Assembly: GCA_046260445.1 (NCBI GenBank)
Contig: JBHEPF010000127.1
Coordinates: 38,446 to 102,445 of the forward strand
Length of the DNA: 64,000 nt
Source of the DNA: F2B08 sp046260445
GTDB taxonomy: Bacteria; Actinomycetota; Actinomycetes; Actinomycetales; Dermatophilaceae
Direction of reading: 5' to 3'
In this document: piece after piece, positions 1 through 8,842 of the stretch
How positions within the stretch are numbered: the first letter of the stretch is position 1
How the letters are laid out: the number at the start of each line of letters is the position of its first letter
Position numbers and translations under genes: made by a program
Notes under the pieces: generated by a model
What the model saw: the letters and a program-made list of their open reading frames with translations, nothing else
Told to the model about the DNA's origin: nothing
Databases searched by the model: none

Positions 1-2
1 CC

Positions 3-941
3 GACTGGCCCGTCCTGAAGGCCACCGAGCTGGGTCTGACCCTGCACCCGGGGGCACGGGCCACGGTCTTCCCCGCGCTCGGCGCCTACGTCGGCGGCGA
101 CATCGTCGCGGGCATGCTCGCGAGCGGGCTGGATCGCGATAAGCGGGTTCGCCTGTTCATCGACGTCGGCACCAACTGCGAGATCGCCCTGAGCGACGGC
201 GAACGCATCGTCACGACCGCAGCGCCGGCCGGTCCCGCGTTCGAGGGCGGCGCCATCCGCTGCGGCATGCGTGCCGCCGACGGCGCCATTGAGGTCATCA
301 GGCTAGACCCCGCTGCCGAGGACGACGCCATCTCGGTGGTACTCGGCGTCATCGGTGACGTCGAGCCCCGGGGGCTGTGTGGTTCCGGCCTCGTCGACGC
401 CGTGTCCGAGCTGGTCCGGGTCGGCCTGCTCGACGCGTCAGGTCGGTTCGTCCCGGAGGACGATGCTGCTCGTGACGTCCCGCTGCTCGCATCCCGACTC
501 ACGACCGTGGGGCAGGGCGAGCGGGTGTTCGTGCTGCACCGGCCCACTCCGGACTCACCTGCAGCGGAGTCTGTGTACCTGTCCCAGAGGGACGTTCGCG
601 AGCTCCAGTTCGCCAAGGCGGCGATATCCACGGGGTGGACCCTGCTGCTGGAGGAGCTCGGGATGGCCGCGCGCGACGTCCAGCAAGTCCTGCTCGCAGG
701 GTCCTTCGGCTCCTACCTCTCGCCCGCCTCGGCCGTGCGGATCGGGCTGGTCCCCGAACTGCCGGTGCTGCGGATCGTCTCCGCGGGCAACGTCGCGGGG
801 GAGGGGGCCAAAATGGTCCTCCTGTCGTCCCGCGAACGGGCTGGTGCCGACGCGCTGCTCGAGGAGGTGCGCTATGTCGAACTCTCCGACCGCCCCGATT
901 TCAACGACCGGTTCATCGACCAGCTCGCGTTCCCGGTGTGA
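3..941 (+). CDS. RACo-type ASKHA/DUF4445 corrinoid activation protein, C-terminal part (start lies before the window)
   Basis: The reading frame is open from the first base, so the N-terminus (normally a 2Fe-2S ferredoxin domain plus linker) is outside the window. The visible part matches the ASKHA (DUF4445) domain of RACo proteins, which use ATP to re-reduce inactive Co(II) corrinoid proteins of methyltransferase systems. Visible motifs are a phosphate-binding IDVGTNCEIAL, GPAFEGGAI..GMRA, RGLCGSGLVDAV and LLAGSFGSYL. The C-terminus ends with the usual F-x-F-x-F-P type tail (FNDRFIDQLAFPV). The DUF1638 gene follows directly and a MetF-like gene is convergent, as in tetrahydrofolate-dependent demethylation loci. 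The cognate methyltransferase and corrinoid protein are presumably upstream of the window (inference). Confidence 0.85.
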   Translation, partial: DWPVLKATELGLTLHPGARATVFPALGAYVGGDIVAGMLASGLDRDKRVRLFIDVGTNCEIALSDGERIVTTAAPAGPAFEGGAIRCGMRAADGAIEVIRLDPAAEDDAISVVLGVIGDVEPRGLCGSGLVDAVSELVRVGLLDASGRFVPEDDAARDVPLLASRLTTVGQGERVFVLHRPTPDSPAAESVYLSQRDVRELQFAKAAISTGWTLLLEELGMAARDVQQVLLAGSFGSYLSPASAVRIGLVPELPVLRIVSAGNVAGEGAKMVLLSSRERAGADALLEEVRYVELSDRPDFNDRFIDQLAFPV

Positions 942-966
942 TGTCGGAGACGCCGCGCGCGCGTCG

Positions 967-1557
967 GTGGCACTCGTCGCGTGCGGTGCAATCGCCCAGC
1001 CGGCCGCCGACAGTGCAGCGCGACACGGGTGGGCTGTGGACGTCCACCCCTTGCCGCCCCTCCTGCATAACCGTCCGGAGCGGATCGCGGGCGAGGTCGA
1101 GCACCTCGTCCGTGAGTTGAGCGGACGCTACGACCGGGTCGCGGTCGGGTATGCCGACTGCGGCACCTACGGAGCGCTGGATGCGCTGTGTGAGCGGCTC
1201 GGAGTGCAGCGGCTGCCCGGTCTGCATTGCTATGACCTCTTCGCCGGAACGACCATCGTTGAAGAGCTGGCCGCCGACGAGCCGGGCACCTACCTACTCA
1301 CCGACTTCCTGGTGAGGTCGTTCTCCCGGACCGTGGTCCACGAGCTCGGTCTCGACCGGCACCCAGAGCTGCGCGATGAATACTTCCGCCACTACACCCG
1401 CATCGTGTGGCTCGTCCAGAGCACCGACCCCCAGGAACAGGCCGAGCTGAGGCTGCTCGCACAGGGCGCCGCCGACCGCGTCGGACTGCCCTTGCAGGTG
1501 CAGCACGCGGGCCCTGGCGGCCTCGACCGCGCGCTCGCCGACCTCCTCGGCGACTAG
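967..1557 (+). CDS. DUF1638 family protein
   Basis: About 196 residues from GTG 967 (V-A-L-V-A-C-G-A), which gives the usual DUF1638 N-terminus. Conserved Cys and His residues are visible in ACG near the start, YADCGTYG and LHCYDLF, suggesting a metal or corrinoid-linked site. The family has no proven biochemical role but travels with RACo, corrinoid proteins and methyltransferases. The start is uncertain. An ATG at 874 has a strong GAGGAGG ribosome site 8 nt upstream but would overlap the previous gene by 68 bp and add 31 Ser/Thr-rich residues that look like out-of-frame sequence. The gene could be translated by coupling with the preceding one. Confidence 0.75.
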   Translation: MALVACGAIAQPAADSAARHGWAVDVHPLPPLLHNRPERIAGEVEHLVRELSGRYDRVAVGYADCGTYGALDALCERLGVQRLPGLHCYDLFAGTTIVEELAADEPGTYLLTDFLVRSFSRTVVHELGLDRHPELRDEYFRHYTRIVWLVQSTDPQEQAELRLLAQGAADRVGLPLQVQHAGPGGLDRALADLLGD

Positions 1558-1645
1558 CGCGCGGCGAGGACCTCGGACATCGCTCGCACGGGATCGGGGG
1601 CAGAGCCGCAGCAGGCCCGACGATGTCGATCCCGGTGGGCCCGTC

Positions 1646-2509
1646 TCACCGTGGTCGGCTTCGGGTGGCGACCGCCTCGTCGAGCATCCGTCGGCGCCAG
1701 GCCTCGATGACCTCGACCTGGTTGAACGTGAAGACGTGGAGGCCCTCGACGCCCAATGTCTCGTTCGTCGCCAGGGCCGCGACGCGGTGGACGAACCGGT
1801 CGGTGGAGAAGCCCGGACTGGCGATCCGGGCGAAGACCGACCCCTGCTTGCGCAGGAAACGGAGCGATTCTCCGACCCCGATCTTCGTCGCCATGCCGAG
1901 CAGCTTCGTGCGCTCGACGGGGCCCGGGAGGCCGACGAGGATAGGGAGGGTGACCCCGCGGCGCCGCACCCGCTCGGCCCACGTGGCGAGGCGCTCGACG
2001 TCGAAGGTCATGTTCGAGACGATGTGCGTCGCGTACGGGCGCTTGTCCCACATCGCCTGCACCGTGACGTCGTCGTCGATCGTCGGGTGTGACTCGGGGT
2101 AGCCCGTGATGCCCACCTGGGTGAAGTGGTGGCCCATCTCGTCGAGGCCGCGCAGGAGGTCGAGGGCGCCGTGGTACGGACCGGCCGGCGGATCGGCGTC
2201 GCCGGCGGGCACGAAGACCGCCGAGACGTCGTGCTCCTTCAGCCGCGAGACGATGTCGGCGAGCTCCTCGCGGCCCGACACCATCCTGGCCGCTAGGTGT
2301 GGCACGACGGTGTAGCCGGAGTCGGCGAGCGAGGTGGCCAGGTCCAGGGTGGCTGCCAGGCCTTTGCTGGGGGCGGCGGTCACCGTGAGCGGCACTGATG
2401 AGGGGACGTGCTCTCGGACCGTATCGGCGATCGTGGCCGTGGGCATGACCTCGTATCGCGCACCCTTCAGCAGGCGGGTGAGGGCGACGGTTGGCAACTC
2501 GTTGCTCAT
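1646..2509 (-). CDS. methylenetetrahydrofolate reductase (MetF-like)
   Basis: 287 residues, a single TIM-barrel flavoprotein of the MetF family, which interconverts 5,10-methylene- and 5-methyl-tetrahydrofolate. Family features in order are EVMPTA near residue 15, a long barrel core with VTAAPSKGL and TQVGITGYPESHP, a conserved PILVGLPGPV strand, and the C-terminal GLHVFTFNQVE where the barrel closes. The start at ATG 2509 is chosen because the family begins just there. An AGCCTA at 2549-2554 (TAGGCT on this strand) can serve as -10. It is convergent with the RACo/DUF1638 genes, and this short version is the one seen beside corrinoid demethylation genes, so a C1-salvage role is more likely than the housekeeping methionine role (inference). 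Confidence 0.85.
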   Translation of the reverse strand: MSNELPTVALTRLLKGARYEVMPTATIADTVREHVPSSVPLTVTAAPSKGLAATLDLATSLADSGYTVVPHLAARMVSGREELADIVSRLKEHDVSAVFVPAGDADPPAGPYHGALDLLRGLDEMGHHFTQVGITGYPESHPTIDDDVTVQAMWDKRPYATHIVSNMTFDVERLATWAERVRRRGVTLPILVGLPGPVERTKLLGMATKIGVGESLRFLRKQGSVFARIASPGFSTDRFVHRVAALATNETLGVEGLHVFTFNQVEVIEAWRRRMLDEAVATRSRPR

Positions 2510-2994
2510 CGTGCAACCTGTCTCGTCATGCGCACCGGATGGCGCACAGCCTAGGGGTCGTCGGTCGTCGGCGCTAGCGTCTGGGCTCATGAGTCCTGGG
2601 CGGGCCCTGACGATGCCGGAGCCGAGCAGCCCGCGCTGCCCCATTCGGGCGTGCCGCACCGCCGTGTGCCGCGAGCCCGAGCACGCTCCTGCTCCTGGGT
2701 GGCCGGTCCGCGGCCCCACCGAATCCGGTATCGCCACCGTCCCCGCCCTCCCCGCTCGACAACGCGGTGCACAACGCACCGTGCCGCCGGTGGGGTGTCG
2801 TGTGGCCAGATCGCCGCGTAGGCCGGACCTATCCGAGCCGCCGACCAGAGTCGGAACGGCCGGGCAGGATTTTTCTCAGTGACCCACGCACGTGAGCGAG
2901 CGAAGCTTTGGCCCGCAACCAGCGCAACCGGACCGACCTCGCACAGCTCGAGTCCATCAGGGAGCTTGCACCCGGTCCCGTCGAGGGATCGGCG
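2510..2994. other. intergenic stretch with no convincing gene
   Basis: About 485 bp between the metF-like start and the end of the glsB-like gene. It holds the metF-like promoter (TAGGCT, read on the minus strand, 2554-2549). Open frames here have Arg/Pro-rich translations with weak third-position GC bias compared with neighbouring genes. I see no tRNA, strong hairpin or repeat. Confidence 0.5.
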
Positions 2995-3261
2995 CTAGAC
3001 CTGCTTGCGTCCGATGGCCAGCCCGTAGACGACGATGAGCACAGCCGCGGCGACGACGCCGGCGACGAACGGGATGACCTCGAAGCCCCCGGACCCTTCA
3101 TATCCGAACCGGTAGACGACCCAGCTCCCGACGAGGGAGCCGAGGATGCCGAGGATGACCGTGACGAGTAGGGAGATGCTCTGCCGGCCGGGGAGGATGA
3201 GCCGAGCCACGGCACCGATGATCGCGCCCAGGATGATGGCGCTGATGATGGTGAAGAACAT
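2995..3261 (-). CDS. GlsB/YeaQ/YmgE family small stress-response membrane protein
   Basis: 88 residues with three hydrophobic segments: an N-terminal FFTIISAIILGAIIGAVA, a central LLVTVILGILGSLVGSWV, and a C-terminal VIPFVAGVVAAAVLIVVYGLAIG. The glycine-rich helices and the ARLILPG turn after the first helix are the signature of transglycosylase-associated (YeaQ/YmgE) proteins, small inner-membrane proteins induced by general or envelope stress. A GGGAG ribosome site lies about 8 nt before the ATG. Length is typical. The biochemical function of the family is unknown. Confidence 0.85.
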   Translation of the reverse strand: MFFTIISAIILGAIIGAVARLILPGRQSISLLVTVILGILGSLVGSWVVYRFGYEGSGGFEVIPFVAGVVAAAVLIVVYGLAIGRKQV

Positions 3262-3294
3262 CGAGTGGGCTCCCGTCGGTCGGGGTGCGCCGCG

Positions 3295-3534
3295 CTAGCG
3301 GGGGACCGGGACGGTGCCGAAGCCGACGCGGCCCTTCTCGGAGTCGCCGAACTGGACGTAGCCCAGGGCTGCGGTGGGCACGAGGACCTCGCGACCTCGG
3401 GAGTCGGTGAGAGAGAGCACGCCTGCGTCGTCGGTGAGTGCCGACCGCACTGCGGCCGCGACCTCCTCGGCGCTCTGGTCGGTCTCGATGCTCAGCTCGC
3501 GCGCGACGTTCTGTACGCCGATCTTGACCTCCAC
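3295..3534 (-). CDS. DUF3107 family protein
   Basis: 79 residues, a compact all-in-one-domain actinobacterial protein. The sequence begins VEVKIGVQNVARELSIE and ends with a beta-rich YVQFGDSEKGRVGFG. That matches DUF3107, a family found almost only in actinobacteria and of unknown function. The GTG start at 3534 has AAGGAAG about 7 nt upstream. It lies just upstream of the glsB-like gene on the same strand (33 bp gap) and may be co-transcribed with it. In many actinobacteria it sits next to a TetR gene, as here. Confidence 0.8.
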   Translation of the reverse strand: MEVKIGVQNVARELSIETDQSAEEVAAAVRSALTDDAGVLSLTDSRGREVLVPTAALGYVQFGDSEKGRVGFGTVPVPR

Positions 3535-3628
3535 GGGTGACTTCCTTTCAGTGCCATCGCGGTTCGGTGCCGAACCGGTCGGGCGACGGGGGACGGGTCC
3601 CGCAAGAGGGGACGAGTTCGTGCCTAGG

Positions 3629-4315
3629 CTAACCCGCTGCGCCGGTGGATTCTTCCCCCGCCACGACGAGGGCCGGGTTCTCGGGCATCCCCGTGGGGAA
3701 TCCGGACACCCCGCGCCAGGCGAGCTGTCCGACGAGGTGGGCGGCGACATGCTTCGGGATGGTCGAGCCCTGCGCCAGCCAGTGGCGGGCCGAGACCTGA
3801 GCCAGTCCGGCGAGCGCGACCGCCATGAGCAGTGCCTGGTCGGCGTCGAGGCCGCCTGCCGTGTCCTCGACGATCGCCTCGGCGATCGCGACGGCGCAGG
3901 CGTCGGTCACCCCGTCGAGCCGGTCGCGGACCCGGGGCTCGCTCGTGAGATCCGACTCGAAGACCATCCGGAAGGCCGCGTCCTCTCGGGAGACGAAGTC
4001 GAAGTACGCCTCGATCGTGGCGAAGACCCGTGACTTGGCCGACTCGGCCGGAGTGTGCAGAGCGTCCCGCACCAGCGACTCGAGGGTGCCGCAGTGTTGG
4101 TCGAGGAGAGCGAGATAGAGGTCGAGCTTGCCTGGAAAGTGCTGATAGAGCACGGGCTTGGACACGCCCGCCCGATCGGCGATGTCGTCCATGCCTGAGG
4201 AGTGGTAGCCGGCTCCGGCGAAGACGGACTGCGCAGCTTCGAGCAGCTGGGCCCGGCGTGCGGATCGGGGGAGTCGTGGGCTGCGGCTGTTGCCAAGGGC
4301 CTGGCCGGTGCTCAT
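3629..4315 (-). CDS. TetR family transcriptional regulator
   Basis: 228 residues. The N-terminal DNA-binding domain (about residues 15-65) shows the TetR helix-turn-helix: RRAQLLEAAQSVFAGAGY followed by DDIADRAGVSKPVLYQHFPGK. The C-terminal ligand-binding half includes RMVFESDLTSEP and is divergent, so the inducer cannot be predicted. The ATG at 4315 is preceded by GAGAGGAG at good spacing. An ATG 24 codons further upstream in frame lacks a ribosome site. It is divergent from moeZ across 117 bp, so it could control moeZ or itself, and it is followed by the DUF3107 gene. Confidence 0.9.
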   Translation of the reverse strand: MSTGQALGNSRSPRLPRSARRAQLLEAAQSVFAGAGYHSSGMDDIADRAGVSKPVLYQHFPGKLDLYLALLDQHCGTLESLVRDALHTPAESAKSRVFATIEAYFDFVSREDAAFRMVFESDLTSEPRVRDRLDGVTDACAVAIAEAIVEDTAGGLDADQALLMAVALAGLAQVSARHWLAQGSTIPKHVAAHLVGQLAWRGVSGFPTGMPENPALVVAGEESTGAAG

Positions 4316-4432
4316 CCGCTCTCCTCTCAGCCGTGCCGGGCCGATGCCGGGCCGATATGGGTGTCGCTGCCTCGGTGGCACCGTCACGTGACGACCACTC
4401 TAGGGCGACGGTGCGCGACTATCGTGCACCGT

Positions 4433-5572
4433 ATGCAGGTCGGACCGCTCGTCGAACCCTCGCCCGCACTGAGTGGGCCTGAGCGGGAGAGGTATGCGCG
4501 GCATACGCGGCTGGTGGAGATCGGGGAGGTGGGCCAGCGTCGGCTCGCGGCCGCGCGCGTGCTCGTCGTCGGTGCCGGTGGCCTGGGCTCTCCGGCACTC
4601 ACATATCTGGCCGCGGCCGGAGTCGGGAGGATCGGCATCGTCGACGACGATGTCGTCGAGCTCTCCAACCTCCACCGGCAGCCGCTCCACGGTGATCCCG
4701 ACATCGGCAGAGCCAAGGTCGACTCGGCCGCAGACCGGCTCCGGGAGATCAACCCTCATGTCACTGTCCGCACCCACCGGCACCGCCTCACCGGCGACAA
4801 CGCGCAGGAGCTGGTCGCCGCATACGACCTCGTCGTGGACGGCGCGGACAACTTCGCCACTCGGTACCTCGTCACCGATGCGTGCGGCCTGGCCCGGATC
4901 CCGCACGTGTGGGCCTCGATCAACACCTTCGCCGGACAGCTGAGCGTGTGGTGGGCCGGCCACGGACCGTGCTACCGCTGCGTCTTCCCGGAGGCGCCGC
5001 CGCCCGGATCCGTGGCCTCATGCGCGGAGGCAGGGGTGCTCGGCGTCCTTCCGGGCGTCATGGGTGCGCTCCAGGCGGCCGAGGCGATCAAGCTGATCAC
5101 CGGCGTCGGGGACGTGGCGGTCGGCCGCATCGTTCTGCACGACGCGCTCGCGGGCAGCTGGGACGAGGTGCCGGTCCGGGCGCGCCGGGACTGTGCTCTC
5201 TGTGGTGAGAACCCGACGGTCACCGAGGTCGTCGGTGTCGATGACCGTCTCGAGGTGCCGACGGTCACCCCCTCGGCTGTCGCTGATCTCGTCGGTGGTC
5301 CGGGCGTCGTCTTCCTCGACGTCCGGGAGGCGAGTGAGTTCGGCGAGGGTCGGATCGAGCCGTCGGTGCACATCCCGTTGCGCGACCTCGTCGGAGGCGG
5401 TGCGGCCGAGCAGGTGGGGGTTTGGCGTGGTCACGGCGACCGGATCGTCGTCTACTGCCGCAGCGGGGTGCGGAGCGCCCGGGCCGCGGCCTACCTCCTC
5501 GACGAGGGCGTTTCGCGTGTCGAGTCGCTCGACGGCGGCATCCTCGCGTGGGAAGGGCACGCGCGCGACTGA
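4433..5572 (+). CDS. moeZ: adenylyltransferase/sulfurtransferase MoeZ (ThiF domain plus rhodanese domain)
   Basis: 379 residues. Residues about 15-255 form a ThiF/MoeB E1-like domain with the ATP loop GAGGLGSPA, a conserved DGADNFATRYL, zinc cysteine pairs CYRC and CALC, and a conserved SCAEAGVLG. Residues about 280-375 form a rhodanese domain with active-site loop YCRSGVRSA. MoeZ adenylates and thiolates sulfur-carrier proteins (MoaD, CysO type) for molybdopterin and cysteine synthesis. moaE lies 19 kb away in the same window. The start at ATG 4433 is 7 nt after a TATCGT -10 box with no Shine-Dalgarno sequence, so the mRNA is probably leaderless. Confidence 0.92.
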   Translation: MQVGPLVEPSPALSGPERERYARHTRLVEIGEVGQRRLAAARVLVVGAGGLGSPALTYLAAAGVGRIGIVDDDVVELSNLHRQPLHGDPDIGRAKVDSAADRLREINPHVTVRTHRHRLTGDNAQELVAAYDLVVDGADNFATRYLVTDACGLARIPHVWASINTFAGQLSVWWAGHGPCYRCVFPEAPPPGSVASCAEAGVLGVLPGVMGALQAAEAIKLITGVGDVAVGRIVLHDALAGSWDEVPVRARRDCALCGENPTVTEVVGVDDRLEVPTVTPSAVADLVGGPGVVFLDVREASEFGEGRIEPSVHIPLRDLVGGGAAEQVGVWRGHGDRIVVYCRSGVRSARAAAYLLDEGVSRVESLDGGILAWEGHARD

Positions 5573-5576
5573 GTCG

Positions 5577-5618
5577 CGTCAGGCGGTGGCTCGTCAGGCG
5601 GTGGCTCGTCAGGCGGTG
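5577..5618. repeat. 15-bp tandem direct repeat, 2.8 copies
   Basis: The unit CGTCAGGCGGTGGCT occurs at 5577-5591 and 5592-5606, followed by a 12-bp partial copy at 5607-5618. It fills the gap between moeZ and adnA. This is probably slippage-type repetition. A regulatory role is possible but there is no supporting signal. Confidence 0.85.
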
Positions 5619-5644
5619 TCGGTGGGACGTGATGGGATCGAGTC

Positions 5645-8600
5645 ATGCCCCTCTTCGTGCCGAATGACGAGCAGCGCGCCGCGATCGACCATCGCGGCGG
5701 CGTGCTGCGCGTGCTCGGCGCGCCACGCACCGGCAAGACCGAGACGGCCGTCGGGCTCGTCCTCGACCGCATCCGGGCCGGTGAGGTCGCGACCGACCAG
5801 GTGCTCCTCCTAGCGAGCACCCGCCACGCCGCCGCCAGGGTGCGGCGTCGCGTCATGGTCGAGCTCGGCGGCACCGCGACCACCCCCGTTGCTCGGACGG
5901 CTTCGTCCCTGGCGTTCGGGATCCTCCGGCAGCGGGCCGCCGTCCTCGGTGACCCGCCTCCCCGGCTGCTCAACGGCCCCGAGCAGGACATCGTCATCCG
6001 CGACCTGCTGGCCGGCCACGCGAGCGGCGACGTCTCCGCGCCGCCCTGGCCGGAGCGCGTCCGAGGAGCGCTGCAGACCCGCGCCTTCCGCGCCGAGCTG
6101 CGTGATCTGCTCATGCGGGCCGTGGAGAACTCCCTCGGGGGCGCAGACCTCCACGAGCTCGGTGTCGAGTACGACGTCCCGGAGTGGCGCGCAGGGGCCC
6201 ACGTCCTCGAAGAGTACGACCGCGTGACGGCGCTCGCCACCCCCGGGTCCTACGACCCGGCCTGGATCGTCGCTGCCGCCGGCGAGACCCTCCTCGACGA
6301 CCCGGCCCTGGCGGCGATGGTGCGCGCCGACCTGCGTCTGGTCGTGGTCGACGATGCACACGAGCTCACCCCTGGGTCGGCCCGGCTCGTCGCGACGATC
6401 GCCGGGATCCCGTCCGCGCACCCCCTCGACGTCATCCTGCTCGGTGACCCGGACGCGACCGTGCAGTCCTTCCGCGGCGCGGACCCCACCATCCTCGCGG
6501 GAGGCGCGACAGCGCCCGTCGAGTGGTCGAGCCTGTCGCGGACGGGGGTGACGAGAACGATCCGACTGCGCACCGCATACCGTCCGCAGGAGCTCATCGA
6601 CGCCGGCAGGCGGGTGGCCGGCGCGATCGGCAGCGTCGGGGAGGTCGAGCACCGTGAGGTGGCTGCCGCTCCGGACGTCGGCACCGGCTCGGTGGAGACC
6701 CACCTGCTCCGCACTCCTTCCGCTGAGGCCGCCTATGTCGCATCTCGTGTCCGCGACGCGGTGCTGCACGACGGCCGCAGCTGGTCCGACATCGCCGTCA
6801 TCGTGCGCGGCCGCCGGCGCAGCGACGCCATCCGGCGGGCACTGGCCGTCGCCGATGTGCCGGTCGCAGCCGACGCTGCCGAGCTGCCCGTCCGGGACGA
6901 GCCCGCAGTCCGCCCTCTCCTGCAGGTCCTCGGCGCGGTTCTCGACGGGAGTCACGGTGCCGAGGACGGGGGACTGACCCCCGACCTCGTCGTCGACCTG
7001 CTCGGGTCGCGGATCGGGGGCACGGATGCGGTGCAGCTGCGGAGACTGCGTCGTCGGCTACGTCAGGTCGAGCTCGGCGCTGGAGGCTCCAGGCCGAGTG
7101 ATGCGCTCCTGGTCGAGGCGGTCCGGCGGCCCCTCGTCCTTCAGGACATCGGCGTCGAGGCGACCGGTGCCCGGCGAGTCGCAGCCGCCTACGGCGCAGG
7201 ACTGGCCACCCTCGCCGTCCTCGACGAGGCAGCCCGGCCGGTCCGTCGCGGCGGCGTGCTCGTCGAGGACGTCCTCTGGGCGATGTGGTCGGCTCTCCAG
7301 CTCGCCCCCCGGTGGCGGGGTGCCGCGCTCGCCGGGGGAGCGGCCGGGGCCCGTGCCGACCGTGACCTCGACGCGGTGCTTGCGCTCTTCGACGCGGCGA
7401 CCCGATTCTCCGACCGGCTCGTCCGCGCCGACCCGGCAGCCTTCCTCGCCCACATCGAGGAGCAGGAGGTGGCCGGAGACACTCTCGCCGTCCGCTCACC
7501 CCTGGGAGACTCGGTGGCCGTGCTCACCCCGGCTGGAGCGGCCGGGCAGGCATGGCCCGTCGTCATCGTCGCCGGCGTGCAGGACGGCATCTGGCCCGAC
7601 ACTCGACTGCGCGGGCTGCTCCTGCGCAGCAGCGAGCTCGTCGACCGCGTGCGTGGCCGCCCGTGGTCGTGGCGCTCGGCCGCCGCTGCCGTCCGCCACG
7701 ACGAGACCAGGCTCTTCCACGTCGCCGCCACCCGGGCCACCGAGCGACTCATCGTCACAGCGGTGCGCGATGAGACCGACCTGCCTTCTCCCTACGTCAC
7801 CCTCGTCGACGGCACCGGCGGACTGCACGAGCGAGACCTCACCGAGGTGACCGACCCGACCACTCAACGAGAGCTCGTCGCCTGGCTGCGACGTCAGCTT
7901 TCGGAGACGGCCCCGGGACAGGAGCCGGACCGAGCCGTCATCGCCGGTCTCGCTCGCCTAACAGCGGCCGGGGTGCAGGGCGCCGATCCCGTCCAGTGGT
8001 GGAGTCGCCGGAGGACGACGAGCACCCGTCCGCTCGCTCCAGCCGACCTGCCCGTCGAGGTCTCCCCGTCCCGGATCCAGGCATTCCACGACTGCCCGCT
8101 CCAGTGGCTGCTCACGACCCGGGGCGGAGACGGCCCGCCGATGGGGTCCTCCGCGCTCGGGACCCTCATCCACGACATCGCGAGAGACCTCGGCGACGCC
8201 CCGGTCGACGAACTCGTCGCCGAGGTCGACGCGCGCTGGGGGCGGCTCGGTCTGACCCCCGGGTGGGTGACGGAGCGCTCCCGGACTCTGGCGCACGAGA
8301 TGGTGCGGCGGCTCGGCACCTACTTCGAGCAGGCTGCCGCGGACGGCTGGACCAAGGTCGGTGCCGAGGTGTCGATGCGGGTCGCTCTGGGTCGTGCCGT
8401 CCTGCGCGGACAGGTCGACCGGATCGAGATGGACGGTGCGGGACAGATCCGGATCCTCGACTACAAGACCGGCTCGAGCCGACCACGCAAGGCGGACCTG
8501 CCGCGCAACGCCCAGCTCGGGGCCTACCAGGTGGCGCTCGTCGAGGATGGCTTCGCCGAGCACCTCGCGCAGCCGTCGGCCGCCTCGACACCGCAGCCGC

Positions 8601-8842
8601 CGCGGTCCGCCGGTGCAGCGCTCATCCAGGTCGGCAAGTGCGTCACGTCCGGTCCCGCGCTCGACCCCCAGCCGCCCCTGCACGACGACGAGGACCCGCG
8701 GTGGGCGCACACTCTCGTCGACGCGACGGCCGAGGCCATGGCGGCCGCCGGTTTCCTCGCGCGACCCGAGGAGCAACGTTGCCAACGATGCCCCGTCCGG
8801 CGCACCTGCCCGGCCCAGCCGGAGGGGGCGGCGCTGGCATGA
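5645..8842 (+). CDS. adnA: AdnA-type subunit of the AdnAB ATP-dependent helicase-nuclease
   Basis: 1065 residues, UvrD/RecB-like. The N-terminus has Walker A GAPRTGKT (residues 25-32). The Walker B region is VVVDDAHEL instead of the canonical DEFQD, and the GVQDGIWPD and ATRATERL motifs are also divergent. This fits AdnA, whose motor is vestigial. The C-terminus is a RecB-family nuclease with GQVDRIE and DYKTG (near residue 938). Cysteines in FHDCPLQW (near 816) and in the tail CQRCPVRRTC make a Cys4 set typical of a 4Fe-4S nuclease clamp. AdnAB resects double-strand breaks in mycobacteria and relatives. The stop overlaps the adnB start (ATGA), so translation is coupled. Confidence 0.9.
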   Translation: MPLFVPNDEQRAAIDHRGGVLRVLGAPRTGKTETAVGLVLDRIRAGEVATDQVLLLASTRHAAARVRRRVMVELGGTATTPVARTASSLAFGILRQRAAVLGDPPPRLLNGPEQDIVIRDLLAGHASGDVSAPPWPERVRGALQTRAFRAELRDLLMRAVENSLGGADLHELGVEYDVPEWRAGAHVLEEYDRVTALATPGSYDPAWIVAAAGETLLDDPALAAMVRADLRLVVVDDAHELTPGSARLVATIAGIPSAHPLDVILLGDPDATVQSFRGADPTILAGGATAPVEWSSLSRTGVTRTIRLRTAYRPQELIDAGRRVAGAIGSVGEVEHREVAAAPDVGTGSVETHLLRTPSAEAAYVASRVRDAVLHDGRSWSDIAVIVRGRRRSDAIRRALAVADVPVAADAAELPVRDEPAVRPLLQVLGAVLDGSHGAEDGGLTPDLVVDLLGSRIGGTDAVQLRRLRRRLRQVELGAGGSRPSDALLVEAVRRPLVLQDIGVEATGARRVAAAYGAGLATLAVLDEAARPVRRGGVLVEDVLWAMWSALQLAPRWRGAALAGGAAGARADRDLDAVLALFDAATRFSDRLVRADPAAFLAHIEEQEVAGDTLAVRSPLGDSVAVLTPAGAAGQAWPVVIVAGVQDGIWPDTRLRGLLLRSSELVDRVRGRPWSWRSAAAAVRHDETRLFHVAATRATERLIVTAVRDETDLPSPYVTLVDGTGGLHERDLTEVTDPTTQRELVAWLRRQLSETAPGQEPDRAVIAGLARLTAAGVQGADPVQWWSRRRTTSTRPLAPADLPVEVSPSRIQAFHDCPLQWLLTTRGGDGPPMGSSALGTLIHDIARDLGDAPVDELVAEVDARWGRLGLTPGWVTERSRTLAHEMVRRLGTYFEQAAADGWTKVGAEVSMRVALGRAVLRGQVDRIEMDGAGQIRILDYKTGSSRPRKADLPRNAQLGAYQVALVEDGFAEHLAQPSAASTPQPPRSAGAALIQVGKCVTSGPALDPQPPLHDDEDPRWAHTLVDATAEAMAAAGFLARPEEQRCQRCPVRRTCPAQPEGAALA

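Noticed and set aside
874..966. DUF1638 start at ATG 874 with a strong ribosome site
   Set aside because: It would overlap the preceding gene by 68 bp and add Ser/Thr-rich residues that read like out-of-frame translation. It is kept only as an alternative.
1589..1634. Inverted repeat CGGGATCG/CGATCCCG between the DUF1638 and metF-like genes
   Set aside because: The 30-nt loop and short stem make it a poor terminator; it is probably chance in GC-rich DNA.
2589..2882. A 97-codon ORF on the + strand with a TAGCGT box 8 nt before its ATG, divergent from the metF-like gene
   Set aside because: Arg/Pro-rich translation with weak third-position GC bias, no recognisable family and no ribosome site. 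More likely non-coding, though the promoter geometry is suggestive.
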